From Verrucomicrobiota bacterium (GTDB taxonomy: Bacteria > Verrucomicrobiota > Verrucomicrobiia > Opitutales > UBA953): a stretch of 11,279 bases of DNA. Position 1 is the stretch's first letter; each line of letters begins with the position of its first letter. The position numbers and the translations under genes are program-made. A model generated the notes under the pieces. The model ran no database searches and was not told where the DNA came from. It saw only the letters and a list, made by a program, of their open reading frames with translations. Positions 10,996 to 11,279 of this stretch are shown piece by piece. The DNA lies in the NCBI GenBank assembly GCA_009917805.1, contig RGES01000031.1, positions 1 through 11,279 of the forward strand, given 5' to 3'.

Positions 10996-11279
10996 TTAAC
11001 CTTTGGATTTGACGAAGAGTTCGAGCGCGAGGAGCACCGCGCCGACCAGCGAAGCCGCAAGGGCGAGGACGTCAAACGCGGCGGCGACATTGCCGACGGT
11101 GCGAGCGGGCGCGGGAGCGGCGGCCGGACGAGGTGCGGCGGTCGGAGCGGCGGCGGTCGGCGCCGGGATGGCGGCGGGCGGCGGCGGGATCGCGGCGCCG
11201 GCTTCGGCGGTCGGAGCAGGAGGAGGCGGAGGAACGAAGCCGGCCGGCTTGGAGAGTTTCAGCTTAGGAGCCTGCGCGG
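10996..11279 (-). CDS. Pro/Ala-rich protein with C-terminal membrane helix (5' partial)
   Basis: The minus-strand frame ending in TAA at 10996-10998 is open to the window edge, giving 93 C-terminal residues; its start is outside. The visible part begins AQAPKLKLSKPAGFVPPPPP, continues as a Pro/Ala-rich region to about residue 60, and ends with a hydrophobic helix (VAAAFDVLALAASLVGAVLLALELF) split by no charged residue except one Asp near its start and one Glu near its end, then the basic tail VKSKG. This looks like a tail-anchored membrane protein with a disordered Pro-rich stalk. Function is not recognisable. A coding reading is supported by the GC-rich third codon positions, by the sensible helix placement and by its close spacing (9 bp) to trxA. 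A competing frame over 10833-11090 on the same strand lacks any such features. Confidence 0.72.
   Translation of the reverse strand, partial: AQAPKLKLSKPAGFVPPPPPAPTAEAGAAIPPPPAAIPAPTAAAPTAAPRPAAAPAPARTVGNVAAAFDVLALAASLVGAVLLALELFVKSKG

Overview
The window is a compact, high-GC respiratory gene cluster from a Gram-negative bacterium. Nine plus-strand genes run to a shared terminator, where a minus-strand thioredoxin gene and the end of a second minus-strand gene converge on them. The gene set (alternative complex III followed by ccoNO-like genes), the very GC-rich third codon positions and the lack of Shine-Dalgarno motifs would fit Verrucomicrobiota, perhaps the Opitutae. That placement is an inference from memory, not a proof.

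Bases 2-7132 encode alternative complex III (ACIII), the quinol:cytochrome c oxidoreductase unrelated to bc1: actB (5' end missing), actC, actD, actE and actF. The pentaheme subunit gene actA would be expected upstream, outside the window. ActC and ActF are the NrfD-type membrane subunits, ActC with the likely quinol site. ActB holds the iron-sulfur clusters, ActD is a small membrane subunit and ActE is a monoheme cytochrome.

Bases 7125-10582 encode a second module: a membrane-anchored monoheme cytochrome c, a CcoN-like 12-helix protein, a CcoO-like monoheme cytochrome and a second anchored monoheme cytochrome. At first sight this is a cbb3 oxidase. However, in my alignment by eye the CcoN homologue has none of the six histidines that bind the low-spin heme, the high-spin heme and CuB: they read Gln, Ser, Ser-Ala, Gln and Gln. 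The CcoO homologue has no methionine after its start codon, so its heme lacks the usual axial Met. The module therefore probably cannot reduce oxygen. It may instead be a cofactor-free membrane platform that carries cytochromes and passes electrons from ACIII to an oxidase encoded elsewhere. This is the most interesting content of the window.

Bases 10583-10656 hold a perfect 12-bp hairpin with a GCGA loop that can terminate both converging units. On the minus strand, trxA (cytosolic thioredoxin) lies 9 bp after a Pro/Ala-rich protein with a C-terminal membrane helix, whose start is outside the window. No RNA genes, insertion sequences, CRISPR arrays or promoters were seen, and gene junctions are 4 to 22 bp or overlapping.
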